A DNA stretch of 9,797 nt from Clostridia bacterium (lineage in GTDB: Bacteria; Bacillota_A; Clostridia; Oscillospirales; CAG-272), in assembly GCA_017542695.1 (NCBI GenBank), contig JAFXWT010000187.1:1-9797 (forward strand), in the 5' to 3' direction. The notes under the pieces are model-generated. The model saw only the letters and a program-made list of their open reading frames with translations, was not told the DNA's origin and ran no database searches. Below, in pieces: positions 1 to 6,741 of the stretch; the stretch's first letter is position 1, and the number at the start of each line of letters is the position of its first letter. The position numbers and the translations under genes were made by a program.

Positions 1-88
1 CAACGACGACGCTTACTACGGCGGTTACATGGGATTTTTGAAGCCGACAAGCTATATCAAGATCGAATCCGTGAAGGTGATCGACTGA
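1..88 (+). CDS. 3' end of an unidentified protein (partial)
   Basis: Only the last 28 codons are present; the frame opens at position 2 and stops with TGA at 86-88. The visible tail is rich in Tyr, Gly and Lys and ends with alternating hydrophobic and polar residues (Y-I-K-I-E-S-V-K-V-I-D), which looks like a terminal beta strand. A short G-Y-M-G-F segment before it resembles the last strands of concanavalin A-like (LamG or DUF1080-type) domains, but that is a guess from a short fragment. There is no terminator hairpin between this stop and the next gene, so some transcription may run on into yitT. I do not recognise the gene and assign no function. Confidence refers to its being a real coding end. 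Confidence 0.6.
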   Translation, partial: NDDAYYGGYMGFLKPTSYIKIESVKVID

Positions 89-109
89 TTTTTATTGTTT
101 CCGTATAAA
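81..109 (+). promoter_or_regulatory. Possible sigma-A promoter for yitT-bcp
   Basis: TCGACT (81-86) and TATAAA (104-109) are 17 bp apart, matching four and five of six consensus bases. The start would fall near 116, leaving about 30 nt of leader with the ribosome site. The -35 overlaps the stop of the preceding gene. This is a weak match and read-through from upstream is equally possible. Confidence 0.3.
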
Positions 110-147
110 ATAATATCAAAAGACAAGAATAACTGTGAGGTGATGAT

Positions 148-1029
148 GTGGCGCTGTCCAAAAAACGAATGAATACGGCGATAACCGTGATAAGCATTAT
201 CGTCGGGAACGCGATGCTCGCGTTCCTTGTCGCGGCTTTCATCATTCCGCACGATATTATCATGGGCGGAACGACGGGTATCGGTATCGTGCTCGGAAAG
301 GCGTTTAATTTCGACACGGCGGTGTTTATTCTGATATTGAACGTACTTTTGCTCATTCTTGGGCTCGTCACGCTCGGAAAAAAGTTTTTCGTGTCGACGA
401 TCGCAAGCTCACTGCTCTACCCCGCGTTTCTCGAGCTTTTCCAACGCATACCCGGCATCGACGAGCTGACGGACGATCCGCTCCTCGCGGCGATATTCGC
501 GGGCGTGCTGATGGGAATTTCGCTCGGACTAGTAATGCGAGTCGGATCGTCGACGGGCGGCATGGACGTTGTGTGCCTCGTGCTGAACAAATATCTTCAC
601 CGTCCCGTGTCGTTTTTCGTATATCTCACGGACTTTATCATAATCGGCGGACAGGCGATATTCACAAAGCCGCAGGATACGCTCCTCGGTCTGCTCGTGC
701 TCGTGCTTGAAGCGATGGTGCTCGATCGGGTGATGATACTCGGCAAATCGCAGATACAGATATTCGTCATTTCATCGCGGTACGACGAGATAAAAACGCT
801 CCTGCTCACGAAGCTCGAGGCGGGCGTAACGATGACGATGATCGAAACGGGATGCCTCGGAGAGATGCAAAAAGGCGTTATGTGCGTCATTCCGAAGAGA
901 AAACTTTATGACGCGACGGAGATGATCAATTCGGTCGATCCGAACGCATTTACGACGATAACACAGATAAACGAAGTCCGCGGGCGCGGATTCACAAAAG
1001 AACGGCAGATAAAAAATCCGAAAGTATGA
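148..1029 (+). CDS. yitT: YitT family membrane protein (DUF161 + DUF2179)
   Basis: This 293-residue protein has the usual YitT length and layout. The N-terminal membrane half has about five to six hydrophobic segments (roughly residues 11-34, 57-77, 80-98, 112-132, 153-172 and 179-198). It carries two glycine-rich family motifs, GGTTG (40-44) and GSSTGG (133-138). The C-terminal soluble DUF2179 domain spans about 204-285, has a PII/ACT-like ferredoxin-fold pattern, and ends close to the conserved I-N-E-V-R-G-R-G-F segment. The start is GTG at 148, because GAGGTGA (137-143 region) sits a few bases upstream and the two nearby ATGs are out of frame. The substrate of YitT proteins is not established; transport or export is inferred from topology and the sensor-like tail. 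The next gene, a peroxiredoxin, begins 13 bp downstream, so the two are probably co-transcribed. Family assignment is firm, function is not. Confidence 0.93.
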   Translation: MALSKKRMNTAITVISIIVGNAMLAFLVAAFIIPHDIIMGGTTGIGIVLGKAFNFDTAVFILILNVLLLILGLVTLGKKFFVSTIASSLLYPAFLELFQRIPGIDELTDDPLLAAIFAGVLMGISLGLVMRVGSSTGGMDVVCLVLNKYLHRPVSFFVYLTDFIIIGGQAIFTKPQDTLLGLLVLVLEAMVLDRVMILGKSQIQIFVISSRYDEIKTLLLTKLEAGVTMTMIETGCLGEMQKGVMCVIPKRKLYDATEMINSVDPNAFTTITQINEVRGRGFTKERQIKNPKV

Positions 1030-1042
1030 ACGGAGGTATATT

Positions 1043-1495
1043 ATGCTTGAGATAGGAACGAAAGCTCCCGACTTCACATTGCCCGATCAGAACGGGAAAA
1101 TGCACTCGCTCGGCGAATACAGGGGCAAAAAAGTGATTCTTTATTTTTACCCGAAGGACAACACCGCGGGATGCTCAAAGCAGGCGTGCGGATTTGCGGA
1201 GCTTTATCCGCAGTTCACCGAAAAGGGCGCAGTCGTTCTCGGCGTCAGCCGCGACACCGTCTCCTCTCACAAGAAATTTGAGCAAAATTACGGACTGCCG
1301 TTCACGCTTCTGTCCGATACTGACAGAACGGTCACGGAGACGTACGGCGCGTGGGGAGAAAAGAAAAACTACGGCAAGGTTACGATGGGCGTCGTGAGGA
1401 CTACATATCTTATTGACGAAAACGGCATAATCGTAAAGGCGCTTTCCGCTGTCAAAGCGGCGGATAATCCGGCGCAGATGCTTGGGATGATATAA
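1043..1495 (+). CDS. bcp: Thioredoxin-dependent peroxiredoxin, Bcp/PrxQ type
   Basis: This 150-residue cytoplasmic peroxiredoxin should reduce hydrogen peroxide and organic hydroperoxides using thioredoxin. The thioredoxin fold starts with the G-x-x-A-P-D-F-x-L-P element (5-14). The active-site segment F-Y-P-K-D-N-T-A-G-C (35-44) carries the peroxidatic Cys44. Cys49 lies five residues later, the C-x4-C spacing of atypical two-cysteine PrxQ/Bcp enzymes, so an intramolecular disulfide is expected. The later conserved Arg is seen in V-V-R-T-T-Y-L-I (about residues 117-124). Length fits the family (about 150-160). A GGAGG site (1032-1036) precedes ATG 1043. It lies 13 bp after yitT and is followed directly by a strong hairpin terminator, so it is the last gene of this unit. 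One small deviation is Ala at the position that is usually Pro before the active Cys (N-T-A-G-C rather than N-T-P-G-C). Confidence 0.95.
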   Translation: MLEIGTKAPDFTLPDQNGKMHSLGEYRGKKVILYFYPKDNTAGCSKQACGFAELYPQFTEKGAVVLGVSRDTVSSHKKFEQNYGLPFTLLSDTDRTVTETYGAWGEKKNYGKVTMGVVRTTYLIDENGIIVKALSAVKAADNPAQMLGMI

Positions 1496-1500
1496 AAGAA

Positions 1501-1533
1501 AAAAATCGCGTTCCGAAAGGAATGCGATTTTTT
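1501..1533. terminator. Bidirectional intrinsic terminator between bcp and tcdA
   Basis: An 11-bp stem pairs AATCGCGTTCC (1504-1514) with GGAATGCGATT (1519-1529), with one G-U wobble and a GAAA tetraloop (1515-1518). An A-rich run lies on the left (1494-1505) and a T-rich run on the right (1528-1537), so each strand ends in a U-tract. The tcdA stop codon (1532-1534) lies inside the right-hand T-run. The two convergent operons share this element. Confidence 0.9.
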
Positions 1534-2257
1534 ATTTTCCCCATTCTATCAGGTCTTTTACGACTTCGCCGGCGATGATCAGTCCCATTGCCGAAGGAAC
1601 GAAGGCGAGACTGCCGGGAATACTGCGGCGCGACGAGCCGTTTGGGATTTTTTCATCGCTCTCGGCGGGCGCGATCGGTGGCTCCTTTGAGTAAACGACC
1701 TTGAGTTTCTTTACGCCGCGGCGGCGCAGCTCTGTACGCATCACGCGCGCGAGCGGACATACGGAAGTTTTCGATATATCGGCGACCTCGAATTTTGTCG
1801 GATCGGTCTTATTTCCCGCGCCCATGGCGCTAATGATCGGCGTGCCGCAAGCATCGCATCTGACGGCGAGTTCGATCTTCCCTTTTACCGTGTCGATCGC
1901 ATCGACGACGTAATCGTATGACGAAAAATCAAATTTGTCCGCCGTGTCGGAGAGAAAAAACGTCTTATATACGTTGACTTTTGCCGACGGGTTGATATCG
2001 AGGACACGTTCCTTCATTACATCGACTTTGTCGCGCCCGACGGTCGACGTGAGCGCGATGATCTGGCGATTTATATTTGTCAGCGCAACCGTATCGTTGT
2101 CGATGATATCGAGTGTGCCGACGCCCGAGCGCGCAAGCGCCTCGACAACATAGCCGCCGACGCCGCCGACGCCGAAAACGGCGACGCGGCACAACGCGAG
2201 CTTTTTTGTCGCCTCCGCGCCAAATATCAGTTCAGTCCTTGAAAATCGTTCGTCCAT
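1532..2257 (-). CDS. tcdA: tRNA threonylcarbamoyladenosine dehydratase (TcdA/CsdL/YrvM, ThiF/E1-like)
   Basis: This 241-residue cytoplasmic E1-like enzyme is expected to use ATP to dehydrate t6A at tRNA position 37 to the cyclic ct6A form. The nucleotide-binding motif GVGGVG (29-34) is followed by the acidic D-N-D segment (53-55) and the N-I-N-R-Q element (61-65), all typical of ThiF/MoeB/E1 adenylation folds. Further family markers are the D-A-I-D segment (119-122), M-G-A-G-N-K (145-150) and K-T-S-V-C-P-L-A-R (163-171). The last form is common in clostridial YrvM-like proteins (from memory). The length (about 240-270 in the family) and lack of a C-terminal rhodanese domain argue against MoeB or ThiF proper. 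The frame stays open further upstream to 2422, but that extension lies wholly inside the HAD gene, so I chose ATG at 2255-2257. It has a weak GGGG site and starts 2 nt after the HAD stop, which suggests translational coupling. Confidence 0.92.
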   Translation of the reverse strand: MDERFSRTELIFGAEATKKLALCRVAVFGVGGVGGYVVEALARSGVGTLDIIDNDTVALTNINRQIIALTSTVGRDKVDVMKERVLDINPSAKVNVYKTFFLSDTADKFDFSSYDYVVDAIDTVKGKIELAVRCDACGTPIISAMGAGNKTDPTKFEVADISKTSVCPLARVMRTELRRRGVKKLKVVYSKEPPIAPAESDEKIPNGSSRRSIPGSLAFVPSAMGLIIAGEVVKDLIEWGK

Positions 2258-2259
2258 TA

Positions 2260-2961
2260 TTATACCCCGAGAAAGCTCATAAGATCGTCGTAATCTCCGC
2301 GCCTGAATTTTGTGATATCCTCGTTTTTTTCGTTGATCACTTTGTATGTGACAAGGAATGTGTCCATGCCGACGCGCGACGCCGCCATGTCCTCCCTGAC
2401 GTTGTTTCCGATCATGATACATTCGGCAGGATCAAGCGCGAGCTTATCCGCCATTTCGGTAAAATAATTCGGGCTCGGCTTGCAGTAGTGCGAGTTTTCG
2501 TAATCGCTTATATAATCGAAATCGTCGGGGTCGAGTCCCGTCCAAACAAGGCGTGTTTTGTGCGCCGACGATGGAAAAACGGGGTTTGACGCAATTACCA
2601 GACGATAGCCGGCGTTTTTCAGCTTTTTGACAAGTTCGGGCGCACGCGGATTGTCGGGGCAAACGGCGTGGAGCTTGTCAAAATCCGTTTCATAATACGC
2701 ATTTAATTTTTTCTTATCATAAAGCGCGTCTTTGCCGAGATATTTGGGGATGGTCTTCCAAAACGCCTCGTAATTCGTGCGGCTTCCGTCGTTTTTCACC
2801 ATCGCTTTCGTGCTTTTCCAAAGCGCTTTGAGGAGTTTTCTCGGTTTATAGCCGAACGGCGCGGCATACGAGAGGAAGCTTCTCACATATTCTTTTGTGA
2901 ACGTGTCCTGATCCATCAGGTTCAGTGTTCCGTCAAGGTCAAAAAATATGGTTTTAATCAT
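2260..2961 (-). CDS. HAD superfamily hydrolase (probable small-molecule phosphatase)
   Basis: This 233-residue protein has all four HAD motifs. Motif I is D-L-D-G-T (8-12), with Asp8 the expected phospho-accepting nucleophile and Asp10 the acid/base. Motif II has Ser125 in I-A-S-N, motif III has Lys161 in C-K-P-S-P, and motif IV is G-N-N-V-R-E-D (185-191). In motif IV Asn186 stands where Asp is commonest, with Asp191 kept; this variant is known in YjjG/FkbM-like HADs. A helical cap of roughly 15-100 places it in subfamily I. The substrate cannot be read from sequence; a sugar phosphate or nucleotide is plausible. It is the middle gene of the operon. Its ATG overlaps the stop of the PQ-loop gene in a TAATG, and its stop lies 2 nt before tcdA. 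A GGTGA seven bases upstream of the ATG may serve as ribosome site. No signal peptide is visible. Confidence 0.9.
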   Translation of the reverse strand: MIKTIFFDLDGTLNLMDQDTFTKEYVRSFLSYAAPFGYKPRKLLKALWKSTKAMVKNDGSRTNYEAFWKTIPKYLGKDALYDKKKLNAYYETDFDKLHAVCPDNPRAPELVKKLKNAGYRLVIASNPVFPSSAHKTRLVWTGLDPDDFDYISDYENSHYCKPSPNYFTEMADKLALDPAECIMIGNNVREDMAASRVGMDTFLVTYKVINEKNEDITKFRRGDYDDLMSFLGV

Positions 2962-3272
2962 TACTGTTTCACCGAGTCAAGTTTTTTGTTTCTGAAATAA
3001 ATGCAGATCGAAGCCGTCACCATCGACAGATTGACGAAATAGAACGCGAACGCGAACGTACGCATGAACGTCCAATACGACGGGCCGATCGCGGCCGCCG
3101 CAAACAGCTTGCTCACGATGCCGCACACGTATCCTATCGCAATGAAGAACGTAAACCAAAAGCTCGTTCCCTTTGCTGTTCTGCCGCGCCACGCCTTGAC
3201 GATATTGAGAGGCCACGAAATGCCGAACAGAATTATCATCATTATTTCCGCCACTATCGAAAATGTCTCCAT
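2961..3272 (-). CDS. Small PQ-loop / SemiSWEET-like membrane protein
   Basis: The protein has 103 residues with three hydrophobic segments at about 5-22, 39-60 and 70-93, the size and topology of a SemiSWEET half-transporter. After the first helix comes W-P-L-N-I-V-K-A-W-R (20-29), then R-T-A-K-G-T-S (31-37). This parallels the P-Q...R-T-K-S...G-x-S pattern of PQ-loop proteins, although the Gln of the signature is Leu22 here. Asn81 in the third segment could match the conserved substrate-contacting Asn of SemiSWEETs. Such proteins work as dimers that move small sugars across the cytoplasmic membrane; that role is inferred. It is the first gene of the operon with the HAD hydrolase and tcdA. 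ATG 3272 is preceded by GCGAGGC seven bases upstream, and a strong promoter lies just beyond. A generic small membrane protein of unknown function is the alternative. Confidence 0.75.
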   Translation of the reverse strand: METFSIVAEIMMIILFGISWPLNIVKAWRGRTAKGTSFWFTFFIAIGYVCGIVSKLFAAAAIGPSYWTFMRTFAFAFYFVNLSMVTASICIYFRNKKLDSVKQ

Positions 3273-3299
3273 AAAATGCCTCGCAAAATAATATTTACC

Positions 3300-3314
3300 G
3301 TGAAATTATATCAC
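3300..3314. promoter_or_regulatory. Possible operator: GTGA-N7-TCAC palindrome over the minus-strand -10
   Basis: A 15-bp near-perfect inverted repeat, GTGAAATTATATCAC, has one mismatched pair besides the centre. It exactly covers the -10 box of the minus-strand promoter, where a bound protein would block RNA polymerase. The half-sites recall CRP/FNR-type sites, but the 7-bp spacer differs from the usual 6, and part of the symmetry comes from the -10 sequence itself. Chance is a real possibility in this AT-rich gap. Confidence 0.3.
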
Positions 3315-3333
3315 AAACAAACCGATTTTTCAA
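3305..3333 (-). promoter_or_regulatory. Sigma-A promoter of the PQ-loop-HAD-tcdA operon
   Basis: Read on the minus strand, TTGAAA (3333-3328) and TATAAT (3310-3305) are 17 bp apart. TGA directly before the -10 makes it an extended -10 box. The match is five of six and six of six. Transcription should start near 3298, giving a leader of about 26 nt before ATG 3272 that carries the GCGAGGC ribosome site. Confidence 0.75.
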
Positions 3334-3341
3334 TATAATTA

Positions 3342-3370
3342 TTGATTTGATTTTAATTTTGTTGTATAAT
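3342..3370 (+). promoter_or_regulatory. Sigma-A promoter of the GH78-esterase unit
   Basis: TTGATT (3342-3347) and a perfect TATAAT (3365-3370) are separated by 17 bp. The start would lie near 3377, leaving a leader of about 23 nt with GGGAGG (3388-3393) six bases before ATG 3400. It is divergent from the minus-strand promoter, with the two -35 boxes only 8 bp apart, so the two operons may influence one another. Confidence 0.75.
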
Positions 3371-3399
3371 GTGAAAAAGAATATACCGGGAGGCAGAAA

Positions 3400-5574
3400 A
3401 TGGAGCCGATCTTCAGCGCAAAATGGATAACGACGCCCGCTGAAACGGGCGATCGGGTATGGAAATACAAGAGGACTTTTTGTATCTCTGACGGCGTCAG
3501 ACGCGCCGTGCTGTATTCATCTGCTATCGGCGTTTACACGGCAGAGATCGGGGACAAAAAGGTCAGCGTATACCGCCTTGCACCGGGGTGGACACAGTAC
3601 GACAGGCGCGTGCAGTATCAGAAAACGGACGTAACGGCGATTCTCCGCAGAGGTGAAAATGAGCTGAAAATCAGCGTCGGGCGCGGATTTCTCTGTCAGG
3701 ACGTGACGCACGAATCGAACCCGAGGGTAAACTTGTGCGGGCTTGCGCCGTCGTCAACGGCGGCGATCGCCGCGCTTGAAATAACGTATGACAACGGACG
3801 CGTCGAGGTCGTTACGACAGACGGAACGTGGACGGTTTTTGAGACGGCGTGGCGGTATTCCGATATGTACAACGGCGACGTTTACGACGCGACATTTGAG
3901 ACCTATGAGAGCTTTCCCGTGCGCGTGCTCGACGCGGGGACGGACACGCTGATCGCGCAGGAGGGCGAGCCGATAACCGAGCACGAAAATCTGCCCGTCA
4001 AGGAGATAATACACACACCGAAGGGCGAAACAGTGCTTGATTTCGGGCAGAATATGACGGGATTCGTGCGCTTTCGCGTCGCGGGGCAGCGCGGCGACGT
4101 GTGTCATCTGACCTACGGCGAGGCGCTCGATAAATATGGCAATTTTTACAACGAAAACTATCGCGCGGCGCGCGCAGAGACGGAATATATTTCCGACGGA
4201 AAAGAGCGGATATTTGAGCCGCTGTATACGTTTTACGGTTTCAGATACGTGCGCGTCGACAGTTGGGCGGGAGAAATCAAGCCCGAGGATTTTGTTGCCG
4301 TCGCCGTTCATTCGGAGATGGAGCGCATCGGGGATTTCGAGTGCTCGGACGGAGGTATAAATCAACTTTATCACAACATAATCTGGGGGCAGATAGGCAA
4401 TTTTCTCGACGTGCCGACGGACTGTCCGCAGCGCGACGAGCGCATGGGTTGGACGGGTGACGCCGAAGTCTTTTCGGGGTGCGCCGCACTGAATTTCGAC
4501 GTTCTGAAATTCTTCAAAAAATGGCTCGGCGACATGAGGATATGCCAAAAAGAGGACGGGCGCATCCCTGTCGTCGTGCCGTCGCACTGGGCTCGCTCAT
4601 CGGCGGCGTGGTCTGACGCTTGCGTCATCATTCCGTATAATCTATATAAATATTACGGCGACAAGTCGATCATTGAGGAAAACTACGACATGATGCGCCG
4701 TTGGATCGAATATCTTTCGGATAATTACGAGGATTACACTTCTTCCGAGCGTTTTCATTACGGCGACTGGCTCGCGCTTGAACGCGAGGATTCGTGCTAC
4801 GGGCTTACTCCGAAGGAGTTCATTGCCGCCGCTTACGCCGCTCGGTCGACGGATTTGTTTATAGAAATTTCCAATGTACTCGGCAAAAAAAGCGAGCGAT
4901 ATCGCAAGTTTTCAGATAAATGCAAGCGCGACATCGAAACGAGGTTTTCTCCCGACAAAGTTCCAAAGACGCAGACGTATTATGCACTTCGGCTTGCATT
5001 CGGGCTTTATGACGGCGAAAATGAGCGAAAAGAACATGCGAAAAAGCTGTGCGAGCTTATAACGTCGCTCGGCACACGGCTCTCGACGGGATTTGTTGGT
5101 ACACCGCATCTTCTGTTCGCTCTGTCGGAAAACGGATATGCCGACGTTGCGTATTCGCTTCTGCTTCGCAAAGAGTACCCATCCTGGCTCTATCCGATAA
5201 GCCGCGGCGCGACGACGATGTGGGAGCATTGGGACGGAATAAAGGAAAACGGCGACTTTTGGGGTGCGGACATGAACTCTTTCAATCACTACGCTTACGG
5301 CGCGGTCGGCGAATGGATGTACACCGTGATGGCCGGCATTTCTCCCGCGACAGCGGGGTTTGAAAAAACGGTTTTCCGTCCGAGAGTCGACGCGCGGATC
5401 GCGCGTGTAAAAGCGTCGATCAAAACGAAATTCGGCGCGCTCGTTTCCGAATGGGAAACGGATGGAAAAACGACGAAATTCAAATTCACGGTGCCGGAAA
5501 ACATCACGGCGACAGCGGAGCTTTTCGGCAAAGAATACCCGCTTTCAAAGGGCGAAAACGTGATCACGATTTGA
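3400..5574 (+). CDS. Family 78 glycoside hydrolase, alpha-L-rhamnosidase type
   Basis: This 724-residue inverting enzyme is expected to release terminal alpha-L-rhamnose. Four GH78 domains follow in order. First is the N-terminal beta domain (about 20-165), with the A-P-G-W-T-Q-Y-D-R-R-V-Q-Y-Q pattern. Next is the concanavalin-like domain (about 195-300), with D-F-G-Q-N-M-T-G from residue 214. Then comes the six-hairpin catalytic barrel (about 307-645), and last a C-terminal beta domain (about 652-724). The catalytic signature D-C-P-Q-R-D-E-R-M-G-W-T-G-D (341-354) holds Glu347, the likely general acid. Glu609 in T-T-M-W-E-H-W-D is the likely general base. It is shorter than many GH78 enzymes (often about 900 or more) and lacks a signal peptide, which points to a cytoplasmic enzyme acting on imported oligosaccharides or plant glycosides. 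It heads a unit with an SGNH esterase 53 bp downstream. Substrate linkage cannot be told from sequence. Confidence 0.94.
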   Translation: MEPIFSAKWITTPAETGDRVWKYKRTFCISDGVRRAVLYSSAIGVYTAEIGDKKVSVYRLAPGWTQYDRRVQYQKTDVTAILRRGENELKISVGRGFLCQDVTHESNPRVNLCGLAPSSTAAIAALEITYDNGRVEVVTTDGTWTVFETAWRYSDMYNGDVYDATFETYESFPVRVLDAGTDTLIAQEGEPITEHENLPVKEIIHTPKGETVLDFGQNMTGFVRFRVAGQRGDVCHLTYGEALDKYGNFYNENYRAARAETEYISDGKERIFEPLYTFYGFRYVRVDSWAGEIKPEDFVAVAVHSEMERIGDFECSDGGINQLYHNIIWGQIGNFLDVPTDCPQRDERMGWTGDAEVFSGCAALNFDVLKFFKKWLGDMRICQKEDGRIPVVVPSHWARSSAAWSDACVIIPYNLYKYYGDKSIIEENYDMMRRWIEYLSDNYEDYTSSERFHYGDWLALEREDSCYGLTPKEFIAAAYAARSTDLFIEISNVLGKKSERYRKFSDKCKRDIETRFSPDKVPKTQTYYALRLAFGLYDGENERKEHAKKLCELITSLGTRLSTGFVGTPHLLFALSENGYADVAYSLLLRKEYPSWLYPISRGATTMWEHWDGIKENGDFWGADMNSFNHYAYGAVGEWMYTVMAGISPATAGFEKTVFRPRVDARIARVKASIKTKFGALVSEWETDGKTTKFKFTVPENITATAELFGKEYPLSKGENVITI

Positions 5575-5627
5575 GATAAAACATTGAAATATATAAATTT
5601 ATCAATATATAAGAAAGGCGAAAATTT

Positions 5628-6686
5628 ATGGTAGTAACAAGAAAAACAGGCGTGCAAATGAGCGACACGACGATAACGGCGCATGATCCGATATTCCTCG
5701 ATGTGACGAAAGCTCCTTTTGAGCTTTACGGCTTTGCGGAAGGGTTCCACCGCGTTCCCGCAAACGTCGCAAAGGCGACGAGCGCGGACGTTGAGAGGAT
5801 AGCAAAATACACGCCGGGATGTCGGCTTCGCTTCAAAACGTCGTCGGATTATCTCGTCGTTCACGCGGAAATCGGCGCGTCGGAAACGGCGGCGACGATG
5901 CCCGTCGTCGCAACGAGCGGATTTGACGTTTACTTTTACGAGAATGGAAAATACGTATTCAAGGGCGCGTTCTGCAATTCTCAAGGCACGGGCAAAACTT
6001 ACGTCGAGGCGCGACTGATGTTCGACAACAGCGACATGAAGGACGTCGTTATCAACTTCCCCATCATTTCCGAGGTCAAAGAGATGTACGTTGCGCTCCG
6101 CGAGGGGTGCGAGCTTAACGCGCCGAGCAAGTACAAGCTCGAAAAGCCGATAGTGTGCTACGGATCGTCGATAGTTCAGGGCATTGGCGCGGGGCGCCCC
6201 GGAACGCTCTATACTTCCGATCTGTCGCGCCGATTTGACGCGAACGTGATAAATCTCGGCTTCGGAGGCGCGGCAAAGGCGGAGTTGCCCATTATGAATT
6301 ACATGGCGGGGCTTGATATGTGCGCTTTTATTTATGACTACGATCACAACGCGCCGAGTCCCGAATATCTTGAAAAGACGCACTATGCAGGATATAAGAT
6401 CATCCGGGAAAAGAATCCCGATCTGCCGATAATCATGGCGTCAAAGCCCGATTATCACTTCTCGAACGTCGAAACGAACGAGCGCCGCAGGCAGATCATA
6501 ATTGCGACGTACGAGCGCGCTCGCGCCGAAGGCGACAAGAATGTGTGGTTCGTTGACGGGTCGAAGATGTACCCGCCCGAGTTCCGCGAGGTGTGTTCAG
6601 TTGACGGATGCCATCCGAACGATATCGGGTTCATGTTCATGTCAAACGCTTTTGAGGCAGCGCTGCGCGAAGCGCTTGGGATGTGA
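5628..6686 (+). CDS. SGNH/GDSL hydrolase with GxDxY-type N-terminal domain (carbohydrate esterase-like)
   Basis: This 352-residue protein combines an N-terminal beta-sandwich domain (about 25-165, with a G-F-D-V-Y segment like the GxDLY motif) with an SGNH hydrolase domain (about 170-350). The layout matches the Lipase_GDSL_3 / SsfX3-like group. Block I is Y-G-S-S-I-V-Q-G, with Ser181 the likely nucleophile; the usual Asp of G-D-S is Ser180. Block II is G-F-G-G, block III offers Asn241 in Y-D-Y-D-H-N, and block V, D-G-C-H-P, gives Asp326 and His329. All four SGNH residues are therefore present. The probable role is removing acyl groups (for instance acetyl) from sugars, fitting the GH78 upstream; the substrate is inference. 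No signal peptide is seen. ATG 5628 has AAAGG nine bases upstream; ATG 5658 (residue 11) with AGG seven bases upstream is an alternative start. A strong terminator follows. Confidence 0.9.
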   Translation: MVVTRKTGVQMSDTTITAHDPIFLDVTKAPFELYGFAEGFHRVPANVAKATSADVERIAKYTPGCRLRFKTSSDYLVVHAEIGASETAATMPVVATSGFDVYFYENGKYVFKGAFCNSQGTGKTYVEARLMFDNSDMKDVVINFPIISEVKEMYVALREGCELNAPSKYKLEKPIVCYGSSIVQGIGAGRPGTLYTSDLSRRFDANVINLGFGGAAKAELPIMNYMAGLDMCAFIYDYDHNAPSPEYLEKTHYAGYKIIREKNPDLPIIMASKPDYHFSNVETNERRRQIIIATYERARAEGDKNVWFVDGSKMYPPEFREVCSVDGCHPNDIGFMFMSNAFEAALREALGM

Positions 6687-6702
6687 CTTGACAACCCATC
6701 AA

Positions 6703-6717
6703 CCGCGAAAAACGCGG
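6703..6717 (+). other. Small GC-rich hairpin in the esterase 3' leader
   Basis: CCGCG and CGCGG pair around an A5 loop, and flanking CAA/TTG could extend the stem with a bulge. It has no U-tract, so it is not a terminator by itself. It may stabilise the 3' end of the esterase transcript, or mean nothing. Confidence 0.3.
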
Positions 6718-6741
6718 GAGTTGAGCTTGCAATGAGCATAT

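Noticed and set aside
2258..2422. A longer tcdA starting at 2422
   Set aside because: The extra 55 residues lie entirely within the HAD gene, are rich in basic residues and do not belong to the family; ATG 2257 gives the normal N-terminus.
3754..4587. A 277-codon open frame on the minus strand inside the GH78 gene
   Set aside because: It is antisense to the conserved GH78 catalytic region, has no family motif and no credible ribosome site. It is a codon-bias shadow.
5591..5611. AT-only palindrome (ATAAATTTAT) between GH78 and the esterase as an operator or terminator
   Set aside because: It is short, made only of A and T, and has no U-tract or GC stem; such palindromes are common by chance in AT-rich gaps.
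5584..5613. A possible promoter (TTGAAA ... TATAAG) just before the esterase gene
   Set aside because: Its start point would fall at or beyond the AAAGG ribosome site, so the message would lack it. The spacing is also ambiguous in this AT-rich stretch.
5295..6383. A 362-codon open frame on the minus strand across the GH78 3' end and the esterase
   Set aside because: It lies opposite two well-supported enzymes, crosses the AT-rich gap between them, has no recognisable motif and is very rich in Arg, as expected from the reverse of CpG-rich coding sequence.
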